From: Acidobacteriaceae bacterium
Lineage (GTDB): Bacteria > Acidobacteriota > Terriglobia > Terriglobales > Acidobacteriaceae
Direction: 5' to 3'
DNA length: 49,059 bases
Assembly (NCBI GenBank): GCA_030040425.1
Contig: JASHTS010000110.1
Coordinates: forward strand, 1-49,059
Shown here: piece after piece, positions 35,261 to 44,909 of the stretch
Layout: each line of letters opens with the position of its first letter
Numbering within the stretch: the first letter of the stretch is position 1
Position numbers and translations under genes: made by a program
The notes under the pieces: generated by a model
What the model saw: the letters and a program-made list of their open reading frames with translations, nothing else
Database searches by the model: none
What the model was told of the DNA's origin: nothing

Positions 35261-35580
35261 TGCCAGCGCCGATCTTGCATATGGGAGCGACGGTGATGTG
35301 CGCGCACGGCGGGCAGGCCATGCCCACTGTCCCCAGCGCGCGGGTGCTGGTCTCGGGAATGCCCATCGCCACCATCGCGGCGCCTTACGCCATTGCCGGA
35401 TGCGCGTTTGTGCCGCCGGCGGGTAATGGGCCGTGCGTCACCGCGCAATGGGTATTGGGAGCCGTGCAGGTGATGTCGGAGGGGCAGCCGGTGGTGATCA
35501 TGACGGGCGTGGCCACCTGCGTTCCCACCGGCACGCCACTCCTGCCGGTGATGGCGCAGATGCGGGTGCTGGCCACTTGA
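35260..35580 (+). CDS. PAAR-like spike-tip protein
   Basis: A 106-residue protein that starts one base inside the spike stop codon. The sequence is short-repeat, Gly/Pro/Ala-rich beta: HMGATVMCAHGGQAMP, PIATIAAPYAIAGCAF and TGVATCVPTGTPLLPV. His27 and several Cys residues could bind a metal at the apex. This is the DUF4280/PAAR-like pattern that sharpens the needle and often carries effectors. No C-terminal toxin extension is present. Confidence 0.75.
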   Translation: MPAPILHMGATVMCAHGGQAMPTVPSARVLVSGMPIATIAAPYAIAGCAFVPPAGNGPCVTAQWVLGAVQVMSEGQPVVIMTGVATCVPTGTPLLPVMAQMRVLAT

Positions 35581-35637
35581 GAAGTTCTCGCGCCGGTCTT
35601 GGCGCGCAGTCGGATTTTGCCGGGGAGAAAGGCAGCT

Positions 35638-36000
35638 ATGAATCTGAATTTCCCTTATCAGTTCGATGGCCGCGGGCGCACGCTGAGTGCGTCGGCGACT
35701 GACTATCTCAACCAGCTTGTGGAGCAGGTGCTCTTCACCGCGCCCGGCGAGCGCGTGAATATGCCGGATTTCGGCAGCGGCCTGCAGCAGCTTGCCTTTG
35801 CCCCCAACAGCGTGGAGATGGCCGCGGCCACGCAGTTCGCCGTGCAGGCTGCGCTGCAGAAGTGGCTTGCCGGCTCTGTGTCCGTGCAGTCGGTGGTGGC
35901 CTCCGCTCAGGAATCCACACTGAACGTCACCGTGACCTACACTCCGCTCAATACGGATGTAACCCAGGTGCAGACTTTCACCTTTGAGCCCAATTCATGA
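35638..36000 (+). CDS. gp25-like baseplate wedge protein (Afp9-like)
   Basis: A 120-residue protein. The ATG at 35638 has AAAGG seven bases upstream. It carries the gp25/GPW pattern: FPYQFDGRGRTLSASATDYL at the start, LFTAPGERVNMPDFGSGL in the centre and a closing VTYTPLNTDVTQVQTFTF. GPW-type proteins nucleate sheath polymerisation on the baseplate. A 57-base gap separates it from the tip gene, and the following giant gene begins inside its stop (ATGA). Confidence 0.88.
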   Translation: MNLNFPYQFDGRGRTLSASATDYLNQLVEQVLFTAPGERVNMPDFGSGLQQLAFAPNSVEMAAATQFAVQAALQKWLAGSVSVQSVVASAQESTLNVTVTYTPLNTDVTQVQTFTFEPNS

Positions 36001-39000
36001 TCTACAACTGCTGCAATCAGAATCGCAGAAATGCGGTTCTGAACAATCCGGCCAGCATCGCCGCCACGCCAACCATCGCCGCGGCGGGCAGCGGGTATGC
36101 CGTCGGCGACGTTCTGACGATCGCGCAGAACGGATCGAGCGGCACGGCCACGGTTACCGTGTCTGCCGTAAACGGCGGCGGAGGCGTCACCGCAATCGCG
36201 CTCACCCAGAACGGCGCTCTCTACGGGACCGCGGCCGCGGTTCCCGCATCGGGCGGAAAAGGCGCCGGCTGCACGCTCAACCTTCAATGCACACCCAACG
36301 GCATCGATTACCTCGAAGTTGCCTGGACGCCCGGCAGCGCGCAGCCGCCGAGCCTTTCCATCTACTTCCTTAAGACCGTCGCCGCACAGGTGCAGAGCGC
36401 AAACATTTTGATCGGCGGAGGCGAGAGCATTACCGGAATCACGATAACCTCCCTCCAAGCCGGAGCCGCGCCCAATGTTCTGGTTGCGCAGACCAGCCAG
36501 GTGGGCGATTTTTCCACCTACACGTTGCGCCTCGTGAACTCGACGGAAAGCGCCGAGGTGGATCCCTTCGAGTTGACCGAGGTACTCGCCAGCATCGATC
36601 CGCAGCTTGCCGAGGTGTCCTTCTCCTTCCGGCTGGCCTGCGAGCCGCAGTTCGACTGCAATCCGCAAGTCCCGAACTGCCCGCCCGCGCTGCCCGCGGC
36701 CCCGCCCATCAACTATCTGGCCAAGGACTACGGCAGCTTTCGCACCCTCATCCTGGACCGCCTGAACCAGCTCTTGCCTGCATGGGGCGCAACCACGGAG
36801 GCAGACCTCGGCATCGCGCTGGCCGAGCTGATTGCCTACAAGGGCGATTACCTGAGCTACCAGCAGGACGCCATCGCCACGGAAGCGTATCTCGAAACGG
36901 CGCGCAGCCGTATCTCGCTTCGCCGGCACGCGCTGCTGATGGACTATCACGTTCACGACGGATGCAATGCGCGCGCGTGGATTCACTTGACCGTGGCGGG
37001 AAACACCGGCGATCCGATTTTCATGGACCGCACGCTGGCGCGCTTCTACACCTATGCGCCCGGCATGCCGTCCACGCTGGCGGTTGGCGCCGGCAACGAG
37101 CTCGCGGCCATCTCCAGCGGCGTGCAGGCCTTCGAGCCCATGCAGGATGCGATCCTCTATCCCGAGCACAATCTCATCAACTTCTACACCTGGGGCGACT
37201 CGAACTGCTGCCTGCCGCAGGGAGCCACTGAAGCGACGCTCGCCGGATACTTTCCGAACCTGGCGCCCGGCGACGTCCTGATCTTCGTGGAAGCCATCGG
37301 TCCGCAAACCGGAAACCTCGCGGATGCCGATCTTCTTCATCGCTGCGCCGTCCGGTTGACCCAGGTGGCCACGCAAAACGCGAGCGGCGCTGCCCTCACC
37401 GACCCACTCTTCGACGTCTTGGGCAATCCAATAACCACGCCCACCCAGACGCCGGCCCCGGTCACCGAGATCCAATGGTCCGAGGACGATGCCCTGCCGT
37501 TTCCGGTGTGCATTTCTTCGGTCTATCTCGACACCGCGAACAACACGACCGTGCAGGTGCCCAATGTCAGCGTCGTTTACGGCAACGTGGTTCTGGCCGA
37601 TCATGGCCTGTCCGTCTCCGAGACCAACCCCAGCGTAGTTCCCGCTCCCTGGCTCTTCTACCCCTCGAACTCCGCCGCCGGTCGCTGCACGCCTGCGGCG
37701 CCCACGCCGGTGCCCGTGCGCTTCAACCCCACCCTCGAGTACAGCCCGCTGACGCAAGCCGTTCCTTTACCGCTGGCGGCAAACCCGGTCACTCCGGGCG
37801 TGGTTCTTCTCGAGGGAACCGCGCCGGTTGCGCTCAACGATGCAAACGGCTTCAACACCCTCACGGTTCAAGCCGAAAATCTTGCCGACTGGCCGGCGTT
37901 GTTCGGTATTACCGTCAAGCAGAACGCAACCACCCCTGCGAACTTCGATCTTGCCGTCATCTACAATCCACCCAATCCTGCCGCAGGCGTGGCGGCGCCC
38001 GCCATCCTCGAGCAGTTCACGAATCTCACTTTGACGACGACCGCTGCCAACTACGTCGTCACCCAGATCAACTCCGCATCCAGGCTCATTCAGGTTCCGT
38101 CGGGCTACACGCCGCCGGCCACGGCGCCTGCCGGATTTCCCGCCACGCTCACCCAGCTCTCCGCGAGCGGCGCCATCAATCTGCTGGATACGAGCGATCC
38201 GCCGGTCACGTTTCTTACTTTGGCGGCAAGCTCGCCGGGGAACTGGCCCTCCTATTTCGGCGTGCTCGCGCAATCGTCGCAGCCGCCGGCCGCGTGCTGC
38301 GCTACTGTAAGGCCGCAGTTCACCCTCGCAGTGGTTTACGATCCGCCCACCGGCGGCCAGGGCGTGACTCTTCCTGTGACTCTCGAGCTGCTCACGCCCT
38401 CTTCCCAACCTACCTTGCCGGGCGCGTTCGATCCCGGCTCGCAGCTGGTGACCGTTCGGACCTTTGCGGACGCGCCCAGCCTGAGCCTCTCGGCCTACGA
38501 CCTGACCAACGTCGATGCCAACGATGCGGTTCCCGAGATTTGCCTCTGCGGCACTTACGACGGCGTCACCAGTGCATGGAATCCGCAGCAGGATCTGCTG
38601 GGCAGCAGCGCCTCCGACCGGGTTTTCGTGGTGGAGACCGATGCGGACGGAACGTCCACGTTGCGCTTTGCCACGCCCGCCGATCCCAACTCCTCGGAGA
38701 CGACCAATGGCTTGGTGCCTCCGCAGGGAACGTCGTTCCTTGCCAGTTATCGGGTGGGCAACGGCACCGCGGGCAACGTGGGTGCGGAGAGCCTGATTTA
38801 CCTGGCCGCCGGGGACGCGCGCATCCAGTCCTGCGAGAATCCCCTTCCCGCCGCCGGTGGCACGGATGCGGAGACCAGCGACCAGATCCGGCGCCGCGCG
38901 CCGCAGGCCTACCTGGCGCAGGAACGCGCCGTGACCATGCAGGACTACGAGAATGCGGCAGAAGAAAACCCGCAGGTGGATCAGGCCGTGGCTTCGCTGC

Positions 39001-39515
39001 GATGGACGGGAAGCTGGTACTCCGTCTTCGTCGCCGTGGAGCCGCAGGGCGGTGGAAACCTGAGCTCGGCTCTGCAAAATTCTTTGCTGCAATCGGTGGG
39101 CAGCTACCGGCTGGCCGGGCAGGACCTGAAGCTCGAATCCCCGCAGTACGTCTCGCTCGCGATCACCTTGCAGGTGTGCGTGGATCCGGATTACTTCCAG
39201 AGCGATGTCGAGGAAGCGCTGTTGCAGGTGCTGGGCAATCAGATGCTCCCCAATGGACAAAAGGGCCTCTTCTTCCCCGATAACTTCACCTTCGGCCAGA
39301 CCGTGTATCTGAGCCCGGTGTACGCTGCGGCGCGCTCGGTGCCCGGCGTGGTGACGGTCACCGCTACGCAGTTTCAGCCGCAGGACATGGACACCGGAAA
39401 GTACCTCGAAGCGGGAGAGATCCAGCTTAGCTCGCTGCAGATTGCCCGCCTCGACAACGATCCCAGCTTCCCCGATCACGGGCAGCTGACTTTGATCATG
39501 CAGGGCGGGAAGTGA
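35997..39515 (+). CDS. Giant baseplate-J-type protein (Afp11-like) with inserted beta modules
   Basis: An 1172-residue putative baseplate wedge protein. The family core is split: INYLAKDYGSFRTLILDRLN with ELIAYKGDYLSYQQDAIATE near 240-300, and the C-terminal baseplate-J end with GGTDAETSDQIRRRAPQAYL, VTMQDYENAAEENPQVDQAV, and a last segment from YVSLAITLQVCVD. This matches the TIGR02243-like assembly proteins that form the inner baseplate ring. Two kinds of insert are visible: an N-terminal GxGY-type module (about residues 18-98) and two W-containing modules (about 620-700 and 735-820) that resemble those in the sheath. The protein is much longer than phage J proteins. The ATG overlaps the gp25-like stop. 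Confidence 0.85.
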   Translation: MIYNCCNQNRRNAVLNNPASIAATPTIAAAGSGYAVGDVLTIAQNGSSGTATVTVSAVNGGGGVTAIALTQNGALYGTAAAVPASGGKGAGCTLNLQCTPNGIDYLEVAWTPGSAQPPSLSIYFLKTVAAQVQSANILIGGGESITGITITSLQAGAAPNVLVAQTSQVGDFSTYTLRLVNSTESAEVDPFELTEVLASIDPQLAEVSFSFRLACEPQFDCNPQVPNCPPALPAAPPINYLAKDYGSFRTLILDRLNQLLPAWGATTEADLGIALAELIAYKGDYLSYQQDAIATEAYLETARSRISLRRHALLMDYHVHDGCNARAWIHLTVAGNTGDPIFMDRTLARFYTYAPGMPSTLAVGAGNELAAISSGVQAFEPMQDAILYPEHNLINFYTWGDSNCCLPQGATEATLAGYFPNLAPGDVLIFVEAIGPQTGNLADADLLHRCAVRLTQVATQNASGAALTDPLFDVLGNPITTPTQTPAPVTEIQWSEDDALPFPVCISSVYLDTANNTTVQVPNVSVVYGNVVLADHGLSVSETNPSVVPAPWLFYPSNSAAGRCTPAAPTPVPVRFNPTLEYSPLTQAVPLPLAANPVTPGVVLLEGTAPVALNDANGFNTLTVQAENLADWPALFGITVKQNATTPANFDLAVIYNPPNPAAGVAAPAILEQFTNLTLTTTAANYVVTQINSASRLIQVPSGYTPPATAPAGFPATLTQLSASGAINLLDTSDPPVTFLTLAASSPGNWPSYFGVLAQSSQPPAACCATVRPQFTLAVVYDPPTGGQGVTLPVTLELLTPSSQPTLPGAFDPGSQLVTVRTFADAPSLSLSAYDLTNVDANDAVPEICLCGTYDGVTSAWNPQQDLLGSSASDRVFVVETDADGTSTLRFATPADPNSSETTNGLVPPQGTSFLASYRVGNGTAGNVGAESLIYLAAGDARIQSCENPLPAAGGTDAETSDQIRRRAPQAYLAQERAVTMQDYENAAEENPQVDQAVASLRWTGSWYSVFVAVEPQGGGNLSSALQNSLLQSVGSYRLAGQDLKLESPQYVSLAITLQVCVDPDYFQSDVEEALLQVLGNQMLPNGQKGLFFPDNFTFGQTVYLSPVYAAARSVPGVVTVTATQFQPQDMDTGKYLEAGEIQLSSLQIARLDNDPSFPDHGQLTLIMQGGK

Positions 39516-39573
39516 TGGTAAAGCCGATGAGCGATGCACGTAAATCGCAGGTTTGCGTAAGGCGGAAGAGCCT

Positions 39574-42500
39574 ATGAGTTGCACAGGCGGATCGAATTGC
39601 TGCTGCGGCTGCTGCGCGGGAACCAGCGTGCTGACTCCGCAACCGCGAAGCGACACCAGTCCCGGACTCACCGCGGTGCCTTACCGGGTGGGAACGTGGG
39701 CGAGCTTCAAGCAGACCATGGAGGCGCGGTTGTCGAGCTCCAGCTATCCCGCGCTGGCGGCGCTCAAGACGCGCGACGACGACGATTTCACCATCGCCCT
39801 GATCGATGCATCGGCCATCGTGCTCGACATCCTTTCCTTCTATCAGGAGCGGCTCGCCAACGAGAGCTATCTGCGCACCGCGGGCCAGTTGCGCTCGCTC
39901 ACCGAATTGTCGCGCCTGGTCGGGTACCAGCCTTCGCCGGGCGTCTCCGCTTCCACATACCTCGCGTTCGCCTTGAAAAACGCGCCCGGCCAGCCCACGG
40001 ATCCAACCGCTCCCGCCATCATCATCCCGCAAGGCACGCAGGTGCAGAGCGTGCCCGCGCAGGGGCAGACCGCGCAGACCTTTGAGACCGCGGCCAACAT
40101 CCAGGCCAAATCGGACTGGAGCGCTCTGCCGGTGCTGACCACAACGCTCTGGGTTCCCCGGACCGGCGATCTCAGCGTGTATCTTGACGGCGTCTCCACG
40201 CAACTGCAGCCCGGCGATCTCATCCTGATTGTGGGCGACGAGCGGCTCAACGATCTCAACAGCAACCGGTGGGATATCCGCGCTGTCACGGCGGTAACTC
40301 CGGATACCGTCAACAATCGCACCTACATTATTTGGAGCGAAGGATTGGGCGACGCCACGTTCCACCAATGGCCGGCGCAGCAACATCCCAAGGTCTACGC
40401 CTTCCGGCAGCGCGCGTCGCTCTTCGGCTATAACGCGATGAGTCCGCTCCTGATGACCAGCGACGCGGTCGCCATCCTGGCGAATGCTCCGGGCAACATC
40501 ACGTCGGCCGTCCCGCACAGCGGCAATACAGGCCAGGGCTACGACGTCGGCAATGAGGTCTCCGTTACCGGCGGAGGCGGCGTCAACGCAGTCTTGAGCG
40601 TGCAGGCAGTGGCGAACGGCATAGTTACCGCATTGTCGGTGGTCAACGGCGGATCCGGTTACGTCACCGCCCATGGTGTGGCCACCAGCGGCGGCAGCGG
40701 CGCCGGGCTTGAGGTGGACATCGTCGCCTACTCGAGCGGCCTGCTCAACGGCACAAACACCGATTGGAACTTCGCCTCACCCGGCCCCAGCCTGGTCGAC
40801 CTGGACGCGACCTATTCGAAGATCGTGCCCGCCGGATGGATTGCGCTCGATATGCCCAACGCCGATACATCCCGGTCTCCCGCGGGTCTTCTCACGCTCT
40901 ATCAGGTTCAATCCGTGACCGTGATTGCGCGCTCTGCGTACGGGCAAAGCGGCAAGATCACCCGCCTGCTGGCGGATTCTCCGGCGAATCTCGATGGCTA
41001 CTATAGCGCCACGCGGCAAAGTTCGGTGCTGGCCCAGGCCGAGTATTTGCCTGTCGCCGAGCAGCCGCTCAACTATCCGCTCTACGGCACCCTGCTCGAT
41101 CTCCAGGACCTGCGTCCTGACCTGGTTGGTTTGCAGGTCGTGGCGCTTTCCGGCGTGAGCCAGAAGATCTCCGTCAACAGCGGCGTGAACAGCCTGCAAT
41201 TCGTGCCCGACGACCCCTCCGGAAGCGGCGCGCCGGTAACCGCGAACCCCGGCGATATTTTTGTGCTCACCGATCCGTCGCCGCTGCCGCTCAATGCAGG
41301 CGGCTCGATTCCCTCCTGGGGCCTGTCGGGCGTCTCAGCGCTGCTCAAAGTGCAGGATGCGAGCGGCCGCACCGGCACGCTGCAGGGCTCGGGGGGCGTG
41401 CCGGTCGCGCTCGCCCAGATTTCGCTCGCGCCTTCGAGCAGCAGCGATCCGGAGGTCGGCGAGTATGCGCTGGTTTCCTCCTTGAGCACCTCCACTGACC
41501 CCTACCCGCATACGCAGATTCAGCTGCAGTCGCCGCTCGCCAACTGCTATGACCGCACGGCGACCACGGTGAACGCCAACGTAGGCCTGGCCACCAACGG
41601 GCAGTCCGTGACCGAGATCATGGGCAGCGGTAACGGCTCGGCCACCGATCAAAGTTTCACGCTGAAGCAGTCCCCGCTGACGTATGTGCAGGCGCCCACG
41701 CCCACCGGCCGCAAGAGCACGCTTCAGGTCCAGGTAAACGGCATGGCCTGGACCGAGGTGCCCAGCCTGTACAACCAGAGCCCGACGCTCGCGGTGTATG
41801 CCACGCTGAACCAATCCGACGGCACAACGGACGTTCTGTTTGGCGACGGCGTCGAGGGCGCCGTGCTGCCGACGGGGCAGAACAACGTGGTCGCGAACTA
41901 CCGCATCGGCCTGGGATCGGCCGGAAACGTCGGCGCCAACACGCTGACCACGCTCATTGACCGGCCACTGGGCGTCAGCGCGGTTACCAATCCGGAATCC
42001 GCAACCGGCGGGCAGGATGCGGAGACCGTCAGCGACATTCGCTCCAACGCGCCGTTGACGGCGCTTACCTTGGGCCGCGCCGTGTCCATCGAGGACTACG
42101 CCAACTACGCCAGCGCCTTTGCCGGCATTGCCAAGGCTTACGCCATCTGGATTCCCGGCGGCCCGGGCCAAGGCGTGTTTCTCACCGTGGCCGCCGTGGG
42201 CGGCGTTGCCCTGCCGCCGGGAAATCCGACCCTGGCCAACCTGACCGCTTCGCTCGGCAACTACGGGAACCCGCTCATTCCCATCACTGTGCAATCGTTT
42301 CTTGAAACGCTGTTCGGACTCACCGCGCTGATCAAGTATGACCCGGCCTACGACCAGCCGACGGTGCAGGCCAACGTATTGCAGGCCCTCTCCAACGCAT
42401 ACAGCTTTGCGGCCCGCACCTTTGGCCAGGGCGTCTCGGAAGACGAAGTCGCGACGGTGATTCAGGCGGTTCCGGGCGTGATCGCGGTCAACGTCACAGA

Positions 42501-42747
42501 GCTCTACACCGTGGCCACCAGCGCGGCCGGCGACCTGGGCAACCAGAAAACCGGCTTCAGCCTGGCGAAGTTCTATTCCTGGCGCTCGTTGATGCTGCCG
42601 CAGCCGCTCTTGCGCCCGGTCTCGAACTCGTCCACGCGGATTTATCCGTACGTGCCGGTAGCCAATTCCAGTGCTCTGCCGCAGCCGGCCGAGATTCTGG
42701 TCCTCGATCCCGACCCGAGTTCCATTGTCCTGGGGGTGATGTCATGA
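39574..42747 (+). CDS. Second baseplate-J-type assembly protein with Cys-rich N-terminus
   Basis: A 1057-residue protein. The ATG at 39574 is chosen over an upstream TTG. The first 14 residues contain six cysteines (C3, C9-C11, C13, C14), an unusual cluster. The conserved core follows: YRVGTWASFKQTMEARLSSS, DASAIVLDILSFYQERLANE, LRSLTELSRLVGYQPSPGVS near the N-terminus, then DVLFGDGVEGAVLPTGQNNV, and GGQDAETVSDIRSNAPLTAL with AVSIEDYANYASAFAGIAKA toward the end. These are TIGR02243-like baseplate signatures, so it pairs with the 35997-39515 protein as the second wedge component. A GxGY-type module is inserted around residues 310-380. It overlaps the next gene by four bases. Confidence 0.85.
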   Translation: MSCTGGSNCCCGCCAGTSVLTPQPRSDTSPGLTAVPYRVGTWASFKQTMEARLSSSSYPALAALKTRDDDDFTIALIDASAIVLDILSFYQERLANESYLRTAGQLRSLTELSRLVGYQPSPGVSASTYLAFALKNAPGQPTDPTAPAIIIPQGTQVQSVPAQGQTAQTFETAANIQAKSDWSALPVLTTTLWVPRTGDLSVYLDGVSTQLQPGDLILIVGDERLNDLNSNRWDIRAVTAVTPDTVNNRTYIIWSEGLGDATFHQWPAQQHPKVYAFRQRASLFGYNAMSPLLMTSDAVAILANAPGNITSAVPHSGNTGQGYDVGNEVSVTGGGGVNAVLSVQAVANGIVTALSVVNGGSGYVTAHGVATSGGSGAGLEVDIVAYSSGLLNGTNTDWNFASPGPSLVDLDATYSKIVPAGWIALDMPNADTSRSPAGLLTLYQVQSVTVIARSAYGQSGKITRLLADSPANLDGYYSATRQSSVLAQAEYLPVAEQPLNYPLYGTLLDLQDLRPDLVGLQVVALSGVSQKISVNSGVNSLQFVPDDPSGSGAPVTANPGDIFVLTDPSPLPLNAGGSIPSWGLSGVSALLKVQDASGRTGTLQGSGGVPVALAQISLAPSSSSDPEVGEYALVSSLSTSTDPYPHTQIQLQSPLANCYDRTATTVNANVGLATNGQSVTEIMGSGNGSATDQSFTLKQSPLTYVQAPTPTGRKSTLQVQVNGMAWTEVPSLYNQSPTLAVYATLNQSDGTTDVLFGDGVEGAVLPTGQNNVVANYRIGLGSAGNVGANTLTTLIDRPLGVSAVTNPESATGGQDAETVSDIRSNAPLTALTLGRAVSIEDYANYASAFAGIAKAYAIWIPGGPGQGVFLTVAAVGGVALPPGNPTLANLTASLGNYGNPLIPITVQSFLETLFGLTALIKYDPAYDQPTVQANVLQALSNAYSFAARTFGQGVSEDEVATVIQAVPGVIAVNVTELYTVATSAAGDLGNQKTGFSLAKFYSWRSLMLPQPLLRPVSNSSTRIYPYVPVANSSALPQPAEILVLDPDPSSIVLGVMS

Positions 42748-44897
42748 GCACGCAAGGACAAAGCCTGTTCAACCTTCTGCCCTCGCTCTATCGCATCAAG
42801 GACGCACAGGTGGCGCAGGCGCAGGGCCTGGCTCAGGGCCCGCTCGAGTCGCTGCTGATGCTCATTGAAGAGCAGTTCGCGGTCATGGCCGAAGACCTGA
42901 ATCAGCTTTACGACGATCAATTCATTGAAACCTGCGCGCCCTGGGTCATTCCCTATATCGGCGACCTGATCGGCTACAAGCCCGTGCACGGCGTGGCCAC
43001 GGCGGTTGCCAGTCCGCGCGCCGAGGTGGCGCACACCATCTCGTTCCGTCGGCGCAAGGGCACCATCCTGGTGCTCGAGCAACTGGCCCGCGATGTCACC
43101 GGCTGGGGCGCGCACGCGGTGGAGGAGTTCAAGCTGCTCTCTGCTACGCAGTACATGAAAGCCGTGCGGCTATGCAGCTATTACGCGCCCGATCTGCGCC
43201 ACTGGCAGGTGCGCGAGTACGCCGACACGGCATTCGACAATACGGCCCACACCATTGACGTCCGCCTGATTCCGACCGACGGAAGCCGCTACAACATCCC
43301 CAATGTGGGCGTGTTCCTCTATTCGCTGAACGCCTACAGCCTGACCAATTCGCCTTTGAGCCCCGTCTCCGGCAGCAGCCAGTTTTTCCGCTTCAGCCCG
43401 CTGGGCGCGGATATGCCCCTGTTCAACAATCCGGTCTCCCAGGGTTCGCAGATCGCTGTGGCCGCGCAGCCGGTGAATGTGCCGGCGCGGCTGACGCGGC
43501 GCGTGTTATGCCAGGACATCGGAAGCCAGGCCGGCACCGTGTATTACGGCCAGGGAAACAGCCTGGCGCTCTCGCTCGGTGGCGTATTTCAAAACGCCTT
43601 CCAGATTCAGGTCTGCGATCTCTCCGGCGCGGACGGAAGCTGGATGAACGTGCCCGCGCCCGGTGGACCCTTCGTCGCGGCCATCGATCCGCAACTGGGC
43701 CGGCTGGCGCTGGCCTCGCCCGCGGCGGCTGCTGCGCCGCCGCAAGCCACGTTTTACTACGGCTTCAATGGCGATATGGGCGGCGGCGAGTACGCCTCGC
43801 GCGCCTCCAGCTTTGTAGTGCAGGCGGAGAGCTCCGTTCTGCAGTACTCCCACACCGCGCCTTCGGGAACCACGCTGCAATCGCTCTTGAACGCGGCCAC
43901 CGCACAGCTTGGCAATCCCGGCGTTGGAGAAGTCGCGGTCGAGATTGAGGACAGTTGGACCTATCCGCTGACCGCCGCCACCACTTCCGCGTTGCAGATC
44001 TCGATTCCCGAAGGCACCACGCTGGAGCTGCGCGCAGCCGAGGGTTGCCGTCCTACGCTGCTTTTGGGCGGCGAGATTACGGTTTTGGGCGGAGCTGGAA
44101 GCACCCTGGTCCTGAACGGACTGCTCCTTGCCTACGCGCCGCCCAGTGCGACCGCGCCCATTCCTGCCGCGCTCGTCCACGCACCCAACTCCGGCGGAAA
44201 CCAGATCGGCCAGATCGTGCTGAGTCACTGCACCCTGGTTCCCGGGCTCGCGCTCGCCTCGCAGGGCGAATCGCAGTTTGCCGGGCAGCCCGTGCTGGTT
44301 GCCGAAGTTCCCGGCACCGAGATCGTCGTCCAGCAGTCGATCGTGGGCAGCCTGCAGGTGCAGAGCCAGTGCACCGCCGCTCTTACTGACAGCGTTGTAG
44401 ACGCCTGCAGCCCTACCGGCGTGGCGTATTCGGCCACCGACGGAGCCGGCGGCGGCGGCAGCCTCACCCTGCAGGGCTGCACCGTCATCGGAAAAGTTCA
44501 TTCGACCCTTTTCACCTTGATCTCGAACTCCATTCTGTGGTCCGCGCTGGCATCGGCCGACTCGTGGAACAACCCGGTGCTGGCCGATCGCAAGCAGCAG
44601 GGCTGCGTGCGCTTCAGCTATCTGCCGCCCACCGCGTCCGGACCGCGGCAGTTTGAATGCGTTCCTCAAAGCGGCGCTATCCTCGCCCCGCTGTTTTACT
44701 CGCTCCAATACGGCGATCCCGGTTACGCCAAGCTGCTCCCCGGCACAAACAATGCCATCCGCAGGGGAGCCGATGACGGCGGCGAGATGGGAGCCTTTCA
44801 TTTTGTGCTCGCGCCTCTGCGTGAAACCGACCTGCTCGTGCGGCTTCAGGAGTACCTTCCCGCAGGGCTTCAATCCGGCATTTTTTACCAGAACTGA
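42744..44897 (+). CDS. Tail protein gpI-like (Afp12-type) with C-terminal beta-helix
   Basis: A 717-residue protein. Residues 1 to about 170 match phage tail protein I/TIGR02242-like sequences: LFNLLPSLYRIKDAQ, FIETCAPWVIPYIGDLIGYK and RRRKGTILVLEQLARDVTGW. This domain links baseplate to fibres. The middle is beta-rich, and residues about 440-650 look like a right-handed parallel beta-helix (short Val/Ile/Ser-rich turns such as TEIVVQQSIVGSLQVQSQCT and GSLTLQGCTVIGKV), a fold common in fibre and receptor-binding parts. It therefore may combine wedge and fibre-attachment roles. The next gene starts 12 bases after its stop with AAGGAAG as ribosome site. Confidence 0.78.
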   Translation: MSTQGQSLFNLLPSLYRIKDAQVAQAQGLAQGPLESLLMLIEEQFAVMAEDLNQLYDDQFIETCAPWVIPYIGDLIGYKPVHGVATAVASPRAEVAHTISFRRRKGTILVLEQLARDVTGWGAHAVEEFKLLSATQYMKAVRLCSYYAPDLRHWQVREYADTAFDNTAHTIDVRLIPTDGSRYNIPNVGVFLYSLNAYSLTNSPLSPVSGSSQFFRFSPLGADMPLFNNPVSQGSQIAVAAQPVNVPARLTRRVLCQDIGSQAGTVYYGQGNSLALSLGGVFQNAFQIQVCDLSGADGSWMNVPAPGGPFVAAIDPQLGRLALASPAAAAAPPQATFYYGFNGDMGGGEYASRASSFVVQAESSVLQYSHTAPSGTTLQSLLNAATAQLGNPGVGEVAVEIEDSWTYPLTAATTSALQISIPEGTTLELRAAEGCRPTLLLGGEITVLGGAGSTLVLNGLLLAYAPPSATAPIPAALVHAPNSGGNQIGQIVLSHCTLVPGLALASQGESQFAGQPVLVAEVPGTEIVVQQSIVGSLQVQSQCTAALTDSVVDACSPTGVAYSATDGAGGGGSLTLQGCTVIGKVHSTLFTLISNSILWSALASADSWNNPVLADRKQQGCVRFSYLPPTASGPRQFECVPQSGAILAPLFYSLQYGDPGYAKLLPGTNNAIRRGADDGGEMGAFHFVLAPLRETDLLVRLQEYLPAGLQSGIFYQN

Positions 44898-44909
44898 AGG
44901 AAGACCATT

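Noticed and set aside
37767-39671. 634-codon minus-strand frame over the baseplate-J gene
   Set aside because: Shadow frame that crosses a gene boundary and encodes an Arg/Gly/His-rich sequence without any family pattern.
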